A stretch of 64,000 bases of DNA, from assembly GCA_963739335.1 (NCBI GenBank), contig CAVUAC010000044.1, positions 62,001 through 126,000 of the forward strand. Direction: 5' to 3'. The first letter of the stretch is position 1, and every line of letters begins with the position of its first letter. The position numbers and the translations under genes were made by a program. Source of the DNA: UBA9647 sp963739335 (GTDB lineage Bacteria; Bacteroidota; Ignavibacteria; UBA10030). Below are positions 48,600 to 57,806 of the stretch, in pieces. Under the pieces are notes generated by a model, which saw only the letters and a list, made by a program, of their open reading frames with translations, was not told the origin of the DNA and made no database searches.

Positions 48600-50818
48600 T
48601 TATCCGACGCTACCGAGCTCAAAAGCATCTTGATAACGCTCTTCAAAGTGCTTCCGGAGGGGTTGATGGGAGGCCGAACGCAGCTGCGGATCGCCGCTCG
48701 ACCGAGCGAAAAAGCTTCCTTTCGGGCGAGGGCGATGAGCTCGCCGTCCTCCATGAGGTTAGCGATCTTGAACTCAGGGATTCCGCTCTGGCGGATGCCG
48801 AAGAATTCACCCGGCCCGCGGAGTTTCAGGTCCACTTCGGCGATCTTGAAGCCGTCGGTGGTCTCCACCATCGTCTCGAGACGGGTCCGGGCGTTCAGTT
48901 TCTCCTTCTTGAGCTCACCGGAATCGAGCCCTCTCCGGTGTGCGTCAAACCAGCCGTAGTTGGCGATCAGGATACAGTAGGACTGATCGGCGCCACGCCC
49001 GACCCTCCCACGCAATTGATGGAGCTGGGACAGACCGAACCGCTCGGCATTTTCAATGATCATGATCGTTGCATTGGGGATATCGATTCCGACCTCGATC
49101 ACTGTTGTCGAGACGAGAATCTGGATCTTGCGCTCCTTGAACTTCAGCATGATCTCATCCTTGTCATCGGGTTTCATTCGTCCGTGAAGAAGGCCCAGCG
49201 TGAACTCCGGAAAGACGGCACTCCGCAGACGCTCATACTCCGCCGTCGCTGCCTTCAAATCTATCTTTTCGGATTCTTCGATGAGAGGGAATACAATATA
49301 GGCCTGCCGGCCGCGCAGGATTTCCTCCCGGACAAACTGATAGACCTTCTCCTTTTGATCCTCCATACGGACGCCGGTCTTGATCGGCTTCCGGTGTGCC
49401 GGCATCTCATCGATCACAGAAACGTCAAGATCGCCGTACACCGTTAGGGCGAGGGTTCTTGGAATCGGGGTCGCGGTCATCACGAGAACGTCGGGGTTCA
49501 GTCCTTTTTCCCGTAGGGTTGCGCGCTGCAGAACGCCGAAGCGGTGCTGCTCATCGATCACGACAAAACCCAGTTGAGCGAATCGGACGTTTTCCTCAAT
49601 CAGTGCGTGCGTTCCCACGACGATCTTCGCCCGGCCGCTGTTGATATCTTCGAGAACCTCTTCGCGCAGCTTTTTCTTCTGTCCTCCGATCAACAGTCGC
49701 ACGTTGGCCGGCACGTCCTTCAGATACCCTCCCAGCGTGCGGAAATGCTGTTCTGCCAGTATCTCCGTCGGCGCCATGAACGCCACCTGGTACCCATTGT
49801 CGGCCGCCATCAGCATGGCGAGCAGAGCAACGATGGTTTTGCCGCTTCCGACATCACCCTGCAGCAACCGGTTCATCGGTCTCGAGGATCGCATATCCGC
49901 TACAATTTCGTTCAGCACGCGACGCTGCGCCTTCGTCAGGTCGAAGGGGAGCAAAGCAGCAAGCTTCCGCGCAGAAGAACTCTCAACGACATAGGACGAT
50001 CCCTTCTGTTCCTGCGCGACCCGACGCTTCCGAAAAGCCAGCATGAGCTGCAGGAGAAACAGCTCGTCAAATTTCAATCGCCTCCGCGCGGCAGCGAGAT
50101 CTTCGTACCCGGCTGGAAAGTGAATCTGCTCGAGCGCCGATCGACAGGCAACAAGCCCGGCTCGGGATCGGATGTCAGCAGGAAGGATCTCGTCGACTCC
50201 ATGAAGATGACTCTTGAGGGCATTCCGGATGATCCGCCGGAACCCGCGGCTGTCGAGTCCCACCTTGTTGAGATCAGCGCTTGACGAATACTTGGGGATG
50301 ATGGCACCCGTGTTGAAGAGCTTCCCCCAATCCGGCTCGTCCTCCTCTTCAGCTCCCTTCAGACGGTCGAATTCAGGATGCGTAAACTGGATGCGTCCGA
50401 GTTTGTCGAAGTCAGGATAGGCCGAGACGGCGAGCAGCTCGCCCGGCTCGAATGCATCTTTGTACCATTGAACGCCTTCGAACCACACGCATGGCAGGTG
50501 CCCGGTCTCGTCCTTCACTGTCAGGAAGAACACCAAGCGGTTGGTGCGACGCGAACGGCGGAGCTCCTGGCGGAACACTTCACCGATGACTGTGACCGGC
50601 CTGTCTGCGTCGACGTACTTCCCGAGGTCACGGATGTTGACAATGTGGCTTCGATCGAGGTAGTCGAAGGGAAAATAGTGCAACAGGTCCGGGACAGAAT
50701 GAAGCCCCACAATCTCCAACGCGGCGGCTCGCTTCGGTCCGATGCCCTTCACGTACTGCAGAGCCGAGCCACTTTGGCTGGATCTGGCAACGGGATGCAA
50801 AGTCGGTTTTTGGTTCAC
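48600..50818 (-). CDS. recG: ATP-dependent DNA helicase RecG (frameshift near 48707)
   Basis: About 739 residues. The wedge/OB domain starts LQYVKGIGPKRAAALEIVGL. Helicase motifs follow in order: Walker A LLQGDVGSGKTIVALLAML, AFMAPTEILAEQHF, VVGTHALIEENV, Walker B VVIDEQHRFGVLQR, MTATPIPRTLALTVYGDLD, and motif VI QLHQLRGRVGRG. RecG remodels stalled replication forks and Holliday junctions. As read, the frame runs on to 48527 with an odd tail. After an indel near 48707 another frame gives DPQLRSASHQPLRKHFEERY and stops at 48600-48602, the usual RecG ending, so I set the end there. Confidence 0.94.
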
Positions 50819-50979
50819 TCGTTCAGAAGAGTGCTGATGAATCCTGAGACCTTTGAGTTAGTGAAACGCAAAATGGGGTCTCGCTTTTCTACTGGCGCGA
50901 AATGACCAGGGGGGCACCTCCCGCAACACGAGGCAACCCGTGCCTTCTATAGCCGGATTCGCCAAAGGATTCGGCTTCC

Positions 50980-51594
50980 CTATTTCCATTCCGCTGGTTT
51001 CTGCAAAATAAACCCATCTGCCTTCTGCACCTTGTCTGGGAAAATGCTCTTAGCAAGGTTCGCGCGACCGATTTGGAGAAACCCATGAGCTAGACGCTGC
51101 AATTGTACTGAGTGCCTTTGTGGAGGAAAGGCAACAACAACACGTTTCTCTGGAAACAGGTTCTTGATCGCCAGTACCGGCGCTGTGAGGTCACTATCGG
51201 CAGAAATGAGAAGTGCCATATCAAACAGATCCTGGTATGCATCTGACATCATCTCGACTGCGATATTCACATCAGTCATTTTTTCGTTTGGCAACATCAC
51301 CTTGTCCCCACATTTTCTACATCTCTGAGGATTTAGTTGATAGTGCCCATAGAAGATTCGGAGATCGTTTTGGGTTTCCAATGCTTCGATAAAGGTGGAT
51401 TGTCTTCGTTCTTTGTCTGGCGGATAGGAAACACGACTGGTGAAGTACTTTGTGAAAACAAGGTCTTGATCTGGTTTAAGTAAATTCCGCGCCATTGTCT
51501 GCAGATTCAGCCAGTAGAACCTTTTCCAGCCGGCAGACTTCAGACCGAAATACAGATTGAATCCGTCAATATAGGCGATGACTCGTTCGTTCAT
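50980..51594 (-). CDS. NYN-domain (PIN-like) putative RNase
   Basis: This 204-residue protein opens MNERVIAYIDGFNLYFGLK, the first catalytic-aspartate motif of the NYN family. A second acidic motif is KMTDVNIAVEMMSDA and a third is LLISADSDLTAPV, which completes the metal-binding active site. A CRKCG pair between them may be part of a small metal site. NYN proteins are predicted RNA nucleases in RNA processing or defence; the target here is unknown. It is transcribed after the lone ABC membrane protein, with alternative hairpins in the gap. The last residues (KADGFILQKPAEWK) are typical of the subfamily. Confidence 0.83.
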   Translation of the reverse strand: MNERVIAYIDGFNLYFGLKSAGWKRFYWLNLQTMARNLLKPDQDLVFTKYFTSRVSYPPDKERRQSTFIEALETQNDLRIFYGHYQLNPQRCRKCGDKVMLPNEKMTDVNIAVEMMSDAYQDLFDMALLISADSDLTAPVLAIKNLFPEKRVVVAFPPQRHSVQLQRLAHGFLQIGRANLAKSIFPDKVQKADGFILQKPAEWK

Positions 51595-51635
51595 GACTCG
51601 ATGTGTTTGACTTTCTCTTGGCTGTGCAGTATATT

Positions 51636-51675
51636 GCTGGTGCAGTTTTACAGCACCAGCGTCAGTAGCGCTGGT
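51636..51675. promoter_or_regulatory. Mutually exclusive hairpins upstream of the NYN gene
   Basis: GCTGGTGC (51636-51643) pairs perfectly with GCACCAGC (51653-51660). ACCAGCG (51655-51661) also pairs perfectly with CGCTGGT (51669-51675). The two stems share bases 51655-51660 and cannot form together, as in an attenuator or RNA switch. There is no T-run, so neither is an intrinsic terminator. Confidence 0.4.
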
Positions 51676-51737
51676 CCGACGGCTTCAGGAGAAATCTTGG
51701 AGCCGTTTCTTTTTCTGCGACTACCGATCGATATCAC

Positions 51738-52613
51738 TTACGCTGCGTCTTCTCTTAGCCGGTTTGAGATATCCTTCAGGGACGTCCAGCTCTCCATGAA
51801 TTCAGGGATATACTCGGACGTTGTGATGAATGTCCAGATGTAAGCGACGATTGAGTAGATGGCTCCAGTGGTGAAATTGTCGAGGTCGATGGAGATAAAG
51901 AGCACCGCGACAAAAATAACCAGCAGTGCCACCCGCATGACGCCGAAATTGAGCGCACCCCAGTTCGCGATTCGTTGCTTCAGGGCAGTTGCTCTCGCAT
52001 AGTACTCCTTCACTTCACCGACGCTTTGCGTCGCGAAGACATCGAACGTCCTCTCGTAATTGTCGTGATACTCCTTCTGCAATGTGCTGACTCTCCGGGT
52101 GTACACTCCTGTGACATGCACCAATGGCAGGACAATCGTCAGACACGCCGCGGAAATGCGCCAGTCGAAAGTCGCGAGCGCAATCACAGCCCCGCCGATA
52201 GAGATCACCTGATCCAGAATCTCGGGCATCCGGTACTGGAGGAAGGAAATGTATTGCTCAGAAAGCTGAGTCAGTGCGACGGTCTTCGAGACCGTGTACT
52301 GCTTCTTCTGACCACCGGAGGCGATGTTCATCGCAAGCTCCGCATAAATGCGAAGGTAAATGCGCTCATCGACGACGCGACGCACAACACCTGTCCCGGA
52401 ATTAATGGCAAAGAGCAGGATCCAGAGAAACAAAGGGACGACGTCCAACGAGTGAAGTGTCGGGCCCTCGCTACTCGCGCGATCGATCAGCGCGTCAATG
52501 ACCTTGCCAAACACCGCTGGCTCAATGATCCACGCGACGTGCTCGATGATGACCAGGGAAAGGGCAATGAGAATCCCCCTTCGAAACCTTGTGGCTAACT
52601 CAAAGAGGGTCAT
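51738..52613 (-). CDS. Stand-alone ABC transporter six-helix membrane domain
   Basis: This 291-residue protein has six predicted helices in the type IV ABC exporter pattern (RRGILIALSLVIIEHVAWII, VVPLFLWILLFAINS, a pair around ISIGGAVIALATFDWRISAAC, and a last pair around VALLVIFVAVLFISIDL and AIYSIVAYIWTFITT). The intracellular coupling segment EYHDNYERTFDVFATQSVGE is present. It ends just where a nucleotide-binding domain would begin, and no ATPase gene adjoins. A family of such NBD-less membrane domains is known, so this is not necessarily a truncation. Its cargo and partner are unknown. It follows the amidohydrolase gene by 48 bases. Confidence 0.82.
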   Translation of the reverse strand: MTLFELATRFRRGILIALSLVIIEHVAWIIEPAVFGKVIDALIDRASSEGPTLHSLDVVPLFLWILLFAINSGTGVVRRVVDERIYLRIYAELAMNIASGGQKKQYTVSKTVALTQLSEQYISFLQYRMPEILDQVISIGGAVIALATFDWRISAACLTIVLPLVHVTGVYTRRVSTLQKEYHDNYERTFDVFATQSVGEVKEYYARATALKQRIANWGALNFGVMRVALLVIFVAVLFISIDLDNFTTGAIYSIVAYIWTFITTSEYIPEFMESWTSLKDISNRLREDAA

Positions 52614-52661
52614 GGGTGCGAAGCTCGCATGGCGTGCATGTGGTCGACAGAGTGAACGGGC

Positions 52662-54317
52662 TCACTTTGAATAAACAATCTTACCCCCGACGACGGTCAT
52701 GGCCACGCTGGCGGTTTCAATCTTCACAGGATCGATCGACAGAATGTCCTCCGCCAGAACTACAAAGTCAGCGAGCTTGCCGGGGGCGATGGATCCTTTC
52801 TCGTATTCCTCGAATACGGCATAGGCACAATTGATCGTGTACGCCTCGATCGCCTCCTGGACGGAGATCTTCTGCTCCGGGAACCAGCCGTCGGGATTTG
52901 CACCGTCGGTCGTTCGCCGCGTCACTGCCGCGTAGACGCCAAGGATTGGATTCAGCGGAGCGACCGTCCAGTCGCTTCCAAAGCACATCTTGACACCGTC
53001 GTCCAGAAATGTTCTGAAGGGATATGTCGTCTTGCATCGCTCGTGACCGATGCGTTTCTCCGCCCAGCGACCATCATCGATCGCGTGGTATGGTTGGACA
53101 GATGCAATAACACCGAGTTTAACGAATCGCTGAAAGTCTTTTGGCGCGATATGTTGAGCGTGCTCAATGCGGAACCTCCGATCCCACGGAGGATTCGTCT
53201 TGACAATTTTCTCAAAGAGGTCGAGAACGAGGCTGTTTGCGCTATCTCCGATGGCGTGAATCGAGAGTTGAAGACCCGCGCGATCCGCCGCCATCCCCCA
53301 CTTCTCAAGTTGTCCGTCAAGAACCACGTCCATCGCCAGACCATGCGTGCCGGGATCCGAGGTGAACGGTTCAAAGAAGAGGGCGGTCGAGGAGCCAAGC
53401 GAACCGTCGGCAAATTCCTTCATCGATCCGACCCGCACCCAGTCGTCGCCAAAAGGAACCCGAATTCCCACAGCCGCCAGGTGCTGCCACTGGCTGAGCG
53501 GCAACCGGCAGTGGAAGCGCGACGTCAACTCCCCCCTGTCTCTGAGAATCTGATACACTCGAACATCGGCAGACGACGAGACATCCTGAATGCTCGTGAC
53601 GCCGTTCTTGCGCGCCTCCGCAAGCGCGAGTTTTGCCGCACCGAGCATTTCCTCCTCGCTGGGATCCGGGACGTGCCTGTAGACGAGGCTCATGGCGGCA
53701 TCTTTCAACACACCTGTCGGCTCTCCCGTCTTCTTGTCGCGGACAATTGTTCCGCCTGCCGGATCCGGCGTGTTCTTGTCAATGCCGGCGAGTTTCAGCA
53801 CATACGAATTCGCGAGCGCCATGTGGCCGTCATAGCGGTTCACAAACACCGGCGTCGCGGGTGTAGAGGGGTCGATCAATTCTTTCGTGGGAAGATTCCC
53901 GCCTGGCCAGTTATCGTGATCCCAGTCGCCTCCGGTTATCCATCGCTTCGGGAATTCCTCGGCCCGCCGTTTGATCAGATCGGCAAATTCCTTTTCATTC
54001 TTCGCGTAGCGGAGATCAACACTCTGAAGCTGGAATCCACCGCTCATAAAGTGCGTATGATTGTCGATGAATCCAGGCAGCATTCGCTTGCCCTTGAGAT
54101 CGATGACTTTCGTGTTTGGTCCTTCAAGTTTCCTGATCTCAACATTGGAACCAACCGCAAGAATACGGCCCCCCAGGACTGCCACAGCTTCGCCAGTTGG
54201 TTTGGACTTATCGACCGTCCATACCTTTCCATTGACAAAAAGAAGATCGGCGATTTGTGTTTGGCTCTTGGCAGATGCGAGCATGAAGAGGCAGGAGACA
54301 AGGAGGAACAGGCGCAT
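52662..54317 (-). CDS. YtcJ-type amidohydrolase with signal peptide
   Basis: The 551-residue protein begins with a signal peptide (MRLFLLVSCLFMLASAKSQ) and then the amidohydrolase-3 fold: DLLFVNGKVWTVDK, MLPGFIDNHTHFMSGG (metal-binding HxH), GDWDHDNWPGG, HAIGDSANSLVLDLFEK, HAQHIAPKDFQRF, CFGSDWTVAPLNPILG and ELADFVVLAEDILS. It should hydrolyse an amide or imide in the periplasm or outside the cell using zinc; the natural substrate of YtcJ-like enzymes is mostly unknown. A GAGG ribosome site precedes the start by eight bases. It starts a short minus-strand group with the ABC membrane domain and the NYN gene. Confidence 0.92.
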   Translation of the reverse strand: MRLFLLVSCLFMLASAKSQTQIADLLFVNGKVWTVDKSKPTGEAVAVLGGRILAVGSNVEIRKLEGPNTKVIDLKGKRMLPGFIDNHTHFMSGGFQLQSVDLRYAKNEKEFADLIKRRAEEFPKRWITGGDWDHDNWPGGNLPTKELIDPSTPATPVFVNRYDGHMALANSYVLKLAGIDKNTPDPAGGTIVRDKKTGEPTGVLKDAAMSLVYRHVPDPSEEEMLGAAKLALAEARKNGVTSIQDVSSSADVRVYQILRDRGELTSRFHCRLPLSQWQHLAAVGIRVPFGDDWVRVGSMKEFADGSLGSSTALFFEPFTSDPGTHGLAMDVVLDGQLEKWGMAADRAGLQLSIHAIGDSANSLVLDLFEKIVKTNPPWDRRFRIEHAQHIAPKDFQRFVKLGVIASVQPYHAIDDGRWAEKRIGHERCKTTYPFRTFLDDGVKMCFGSDWTVAPLNPILGVYAAVTRRTTDGANPDGWFPEQKISVQEAIEAYTINCAYAVFEEYEKGSIAPGKLADFVVLAEDILSIDPVKIETASVAMTVVGGKIVYSK

Positions 54318-54424
54318 GGGGTATCCTCAAAGGTTGAAAATAATGTCGTGAGGCCTCAGGTGTGGCCAAAAGATAGCCAAACACCGAGTGAAATTCAATG
54401 CTGACGGCAGCGGGAAAATGGGGG

Positions 54425-54453
54425 TTGACATTCCCCTGCCAACTCTCTAATTT
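54425..54453 (+). promoter_or_regulatory. Promoter of the small membrane/coiled-coil gene
   Basis: A perfect TTGACA (54425-54430) and TAATTT (54448-54453) are 17 bases apart on the plus strand, about 55 bases before the ATG at 54509. The gap between this gene and the divergent amidohydrolase is about 190 bases. Confidence 0.65.
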
Positions 54454-54508
54454 GATGGGCGCCAAAAAGTACGATCATCCCTCCCAATCCACTGAACGAG
54501 AGGATCCT

Positions 54509-54989
54509 ATGCGTTACACCACGCCAAAGTCGCTCTTCTCAATGCTTGTGCTCCTGCTGATCGTGACGACCATTTCGTTGCTGGGTCAGACTTCTAGTAA
54601 TCGCAGCCCGGGAGCATCAAATGTTCGAACTGGTGCATCTCTACAAGACACCGCGGGGAAAATTGGATTCTCCGGTGTAGAGGATGTCCGCGAAGCGCGT
54701 CGACAGTCTGCAGTTCATTGTGGTGTACAATGCCGAGCTGCTTCGCAGGGACCTCGACCAGAAGGTCGTTTGGATTTACGTGATGCTCGGTGTGATGATC
54801 ATCGCGAGCATGATGATGTACGGCGCACTCAACCAGGCCCAGCGGCAACGGAAGGAGCTCGAGGAAAAGGTCTTCAGCCAACTCTCCACCTCTGTGGCCG
54901 AGCTTGAAGCACAGATCAAGAGCATCGAAGCGGGCATGGCTCCGCCCAAACCAGAGGGGAAATCAAAGGCCGCGCGAAAGAAGAAGTGA
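54509..54989 (+). CDS. Hypothetical signal/membrane protein with coiled coil (frame change near 54680)
   Basis: The ATG at 54509 has a GAGAGG site upstream and opens a signal-like segment (LFSMLVLLLIVTTISLLGQT) followed by a short Ser/Gly-rich linker. In that frame the part after about residue 60 is arginine-rich and not protein-like. A second frame from about 54684 encodes RVDSLQFIVVYNAELLRRD, a membrane helix (VVWIYVMLGVMIIASMMMYG), a heptad-like coiled coil (RQRKELEEKVFSQLSTSVAE) and a lysine-rich end. No ribosome site fits the second start, so one protein of about 160 residues broken by an indel is more likely than two. I do not recognise a family. A promoter and a terminator frame the gene. 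Confidence 0.6.
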
Positions 54990-55035
54990 AGCTGACCGAT
55001 CACAATTCTATCCGCGACAGTATTCCTTCATACGC

Positions 55036-55060
55036 AAAGCCCCGCCAATAGCGGGGCTTT
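55036..55060. terminator. Bidirectional terminator between the membrane gene and pyrG
   Basis: AAAGCCCCGC (55036-55045) pairs perfectly with GCGGGGCTTT (55051-55060) around a 5-base loop; T-rich sequence follows on both strands. It serves the plus-strand gene ending at 54989 and the minus-strand pyrG gene ending at 55103. Confidence 0.85.
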
Positions 55061-55102
55061 GTTGTTCGTGGCGCTCCTTGAGTGCGATACCGACGTGCTT
55101 CA

Positions 55103-56725
55103 TTAATCGAGAGGCACCTGACCATACTCCTTCGCGGCCTTGACGAAGTCACGAAAGAGCGGATGAGGGTTGATCGCGCGGGACTTCAGTTCCGGATGAA
55201 ACTGGCCGGCGACAAACCACTGGTGGTTCGCCAGCTCGATAATTTCAACAAGCGAATTGTCCGGTGAGACGCCGCTGAAGACCATTCCCCCCTCAGCCAG
55301 CTTCTTGCGGAATCTGTTGTTGACCTCGTACCGGTGGCGATGCCGTTCGGAGATGAGGTCCTTTCGATATGCTTTGAAGGCCTTTGTTCCCTTTGCGACG
55401 ATGCAGGGGTACGCTCCCAGCCTCATCGTGCCCCCCATATTCTTAATCCCCTTTTGATCGAGCATCAGGTCGATGACGTTGTTTCTGGTCTTCTTGAATT
55501 CCGTGCTGTGCGCCCCCTTCAGGCCACACACGTTGCGGGCGAACTCGATCACTGCACACTGCAAGCCAAGACAGATTCCGAGGAACGGAATATTCTGCTC
55601 GCGAACGTACCGTATTGCCTCGATCTTCCCTTCGATGCCCCGCTCACCGAACCCTCCAGGCACCAGCAGGCCGGCCACATCTTTCAGGTAGCGCTCGGCG
55701 CCGGCGTGTTCGATGTCCTCCGCCTTGACCCATCGCACCTCAACCAACACATCGTTCTCCGCTCCGGCATGTGTGAACGCCTCCGTAATGCTCTTATACG
55801 CATCCAGGAGGTCAGTGTACTTGCCGCACACTGCGATCGTCACCTTTGCGTTCGGATGCTTGATACGATTGACAAACCTGTTCCAGCGGCGAAGGTCGGG
55901 GGCGCCGCACTTCAGGTTGAGCTTCTCAATCACAATGTGTGGTAACCGCTCGTGCTCGAAAACAAGCGGCACTTCGTAGATCGATTGCACGTCGAGGCCT
56001 TCGATGACCGCGTCCGCCTCGACGTTGCAGAACAGCGCAATCTTCTCCCTCAACTCGCGGCTGAGGTGCTTCTCGGACCGGCAAATCAAGATATCGGGCT
56101 GAAGTCCGATCTCCAGCAGGGTCTTGACGCTGTGCTGCGTCGGCTTCGTTTTCAATTCTCCAGCGGATCGAATGTAGGGCACCAACGTGACATGGATGTT
56201 CAACGCGTTGCGATGGCCGACGTTCAACGTGAACTGGCGAATCGCTTCGAGGAACGGAAGGCTTTCGATGTCTCCAACCGTCCCGCCAATTTCTGAAATA
56301 ATGACGTCGTACTTTCCGGTGGCTGCGAGTCCGGCGATGCGCCGCTTGATCTCATCGGTGATGTGAGGGATCACCTGGACTGTCGCGCCGAGATAGTCGC
56401 CACGCCGTTCCTTGGCAATGACTTCATAGTAGATCTGACCCGTCGTCGCATTGTTCTGACGGGTGGTGTTCGTGTCGAGGAACCGCTCGTAGTGACCAAG
56501 GTCCAGGTCCGTCTCGGCACCGTCATCGGTGACGTATACCTCGCCGTGCTGGAACGGATTCATCGTCCCCGGATCGACGTTGATGTAGGGATCGAATTTT
56601 TGAATGGTGACCCTCAGGCCTCGCGCTTTTAACAGGAGCCCAAGGGACGAGGCAGCAATCCCCTTTCCGAGCGAGGAGACCACACCACCGGTGACGAATA
56701 TGTATTTGACGTGATTTTTCGGCAT
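55103..56725 (-). CDS. pyrG: CTP synthase
   Basis: The unbroken 540-residue protein has the amidoligase domain (YIFVTGGVVSSLGKGIAASSLG at the start, ISEIGGTVGDIESLPFLEAIR, HVTLVPYIRSAGELKTKPTQHS). The C-terminal class I glutaminase has LVPGGFGERGIEGK, the nucleophile cysteine in FLGICLGLQCAVIEFA, and the H/E pair in GQFHPELKSRA. It converts UTP to CTP with glutamine nitrogen and ATP. It lies 16 bases downstream of kdsB, which consumes CTP, a common linkage in LPS-making bacteria. It is the last gene of the run and is followed by a strong terminator. Confidence 0.97.
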   Translation of the reverse strand: MPKNHVKYIFVTGGVVSSLGKGIAASSLGLLLKARGLRVTIQKFDPYINVDPGTMNPFQHGEVYVTDDGAETDLDLGHYERFLDTNTTRQNNATTGQIYYEVIAKERRGDYLGATVQVIPHITDEIKRRIAGLAATGKYDVIISEIGGTVGDIESLPFLEAIRQFTLNVGHRNALNIHVTLVPYIRSAGELKTKPTQHSVKTLLEIGLQPDILICRSEKHLSRELREKIALFCNVEADAVIEGLDVQSIYEVPLVFEHERLPHIVIEKLNLKCGAPDLRRWNRFVNRIKHPNAKVTIAVCGKYTDLLDAYKSITEAFTHAGAENDVLVEVRWVKAEDIEHAGAERYLKDVAGLLVPGGFGERGIEGKIEAIRYVREQNIPFLGICLGLQCAVIEFARNVCGLKGAHSTEFKKTRNNVIDLMLDQKGIKNMGGTMRLGAYPCIVAKGTKAFKAYRKDLISERHRHRYEVNNRFRKKLAEGGMVFSGVSPDNSLVEIIELANHQWFVAGQFHPELKSRAINPHPLFRDFVKAAKEYGQVPLD

Positions 56726-56741
56726 GGCTTGGTTTGAAGTT

Positions 56742-57513
56742 TCAAGAATGAGACGATACCTCTTGTCGTTTCAAACGATCGATCACACGTTGAACGTCTT
56801 CGTGCGTGTCGATCGGGAGACTGTCATACTGGGTGACGCCGACCCTGATCGCGTGTCCGTTCTCCAGGATTCTGAGCTGCTCCAATCTCTCGGCCCGCTC
56901 GAGGCTCGATTCCGGCATCGTCGTGTACCTGTAACAAGAACTCCTTTCGGAATACGTAGATCCCGATATGCTTGTAGAAGGTGTGGCGATGGAGCCATTG
57001 AGATTGATCCTGCGTGTCCCGGACAAAGGGGATCACCGAACGGGAGAAGTACAATGCGGCGCCATGATCGTCAAACACTACCTTTACGATGCTCGGATTC
57101 AGCAGTTCATCCAATGATTCAATCTTCTTCGCCAGTGTCCCCACTTCCGCCGACGGATCATCGAGCACGACCCGCACGGCTTCGTCGATCATTTCCGGAG
57201 CGATGAGGGGCTCGTCGCCCTGCACGTTGACGAAGATCTCGCCGGCCACTTCCCCGGCCACCGCCGACACTCGGTCGCTGCCGCTCCTGATTTGCGGTGA
57301 TGTCATGACGACGGTACCTCCAAACCCACGCACCACCTCGGCGATCCGCTCGTCATCTGTTGCGACAACGACCTGGGTGGGCAGCGTCGCCTTTTTCACC
57401 TGCTCGTAGACACGCTGCACCATCGGCTTGCCGAGGAGGTCGATGAGAGATTTCGCCGGCAGCCGCTGTGACGCATACCTCGCAGGTATGACTGCAATGA
57501 CCCGCTCCGTCAT
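56742..57513 (-). CDS. kdsB: 3-deoxy-manno-octulosonate cytidylyltransferase (frameshift near 56930)
   Basis: The start MTERVIAVIPARYASQRLPAKSL is the KdsB CTP-binding signature. FVNVQGDEPLIAPEMID, ALYFSRSVIPFVR and HIGIYVFRKEFLL follow. A break near 56926-56935 then separates the frames, and the second resumes PESSLERAERLEQLRILENGH and VGVTQYDSLPIDTHEDVQRV, the expected KdsB ending. The joined length is about 256 residues. The enzyme makes CMP-KDO, the activated inner-core sugar of LPS, in the cytoplasm. It overlaps the gatC stop by four bases. Confidence 0.93.
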
Positions 57514-57806
57514 GATCGATCACCGATGACTTTCGGAACCTTGAAAAACTTCTCCGTCTTCGCGGGGGCGTTCTTCAGCGCCTCTTGCTGGCCCAGGCCG
57601 GGCTTGACGACGTCCTCGCGAAAGACATTGCCGAGCTCAATGACGTGCGACAACGGCTCGACGTTGCTGGTGTCGAGTTTGTTCAGCTGCTCGACGTACG
57701 CGAGAATGGAGTTGAGCTGATGAGTGAACTTTTCCTTTTCCTCTTCGTTGAACTCAAGCTTGGCAAGCCTGGCGATGTGTTCAACATCCTTCAATGTGAC
57801 AGACAT
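57510..57806 (-). CDS. gatC: Aspartyl/glutamyl-tRNA amidotransferase subunit C
   Basis: This 98-residue protein matches GatC: VEHIARLAKLEFNEEEKEKFT, LNSILAYVEQLNKLDTSNVEP and NVFREDVVKPGLGQQEALKNAPAK, ending FFKVPKVIG. GatC is the belt that holds GatA to GatB in the complex that converts Glu-tRNA-Gln (and Asp-tRNA-Asn) to the amidated form. GatA and GatB are not in the window. Its start overlaps the plsC-like gene by 16 bases and its stop overlaps kdsB by four, so the run is tightly coupled. Confidence 0.95.
   Translation of the reverse strand: MSVTLKDVEHIARLAKLEFNEEEKEKFTHQLNSILAYVEQLNKLDTSNVEPLSHVIELGNVFREDVVKPGLGQQEALKNAPAKTEKFFKVPKVIGDRS

Noticed and set aside
48501..48959. Plus-strand frame starting at 48501 behind a strong GGAGAGGAGG site
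   Set aside because: The ribosome-site match is striking, but beyond 33 codons the frame is antisense to recG and the product matches nothing; the recG shadow explains its length.
50980..54317. A defence island around the NYN and ABC membrane genes
   Set aside because: No restriction, toxin-antitoxin, retron or mobile genes adjoin; the neighbours are recG and a metabolic hydrolase.
53043..54404. Plus-strand open frame opposite the amidohydrolase
   Set aside because: Antisense shadow of a clearly conserved gene; no plausible start signal.
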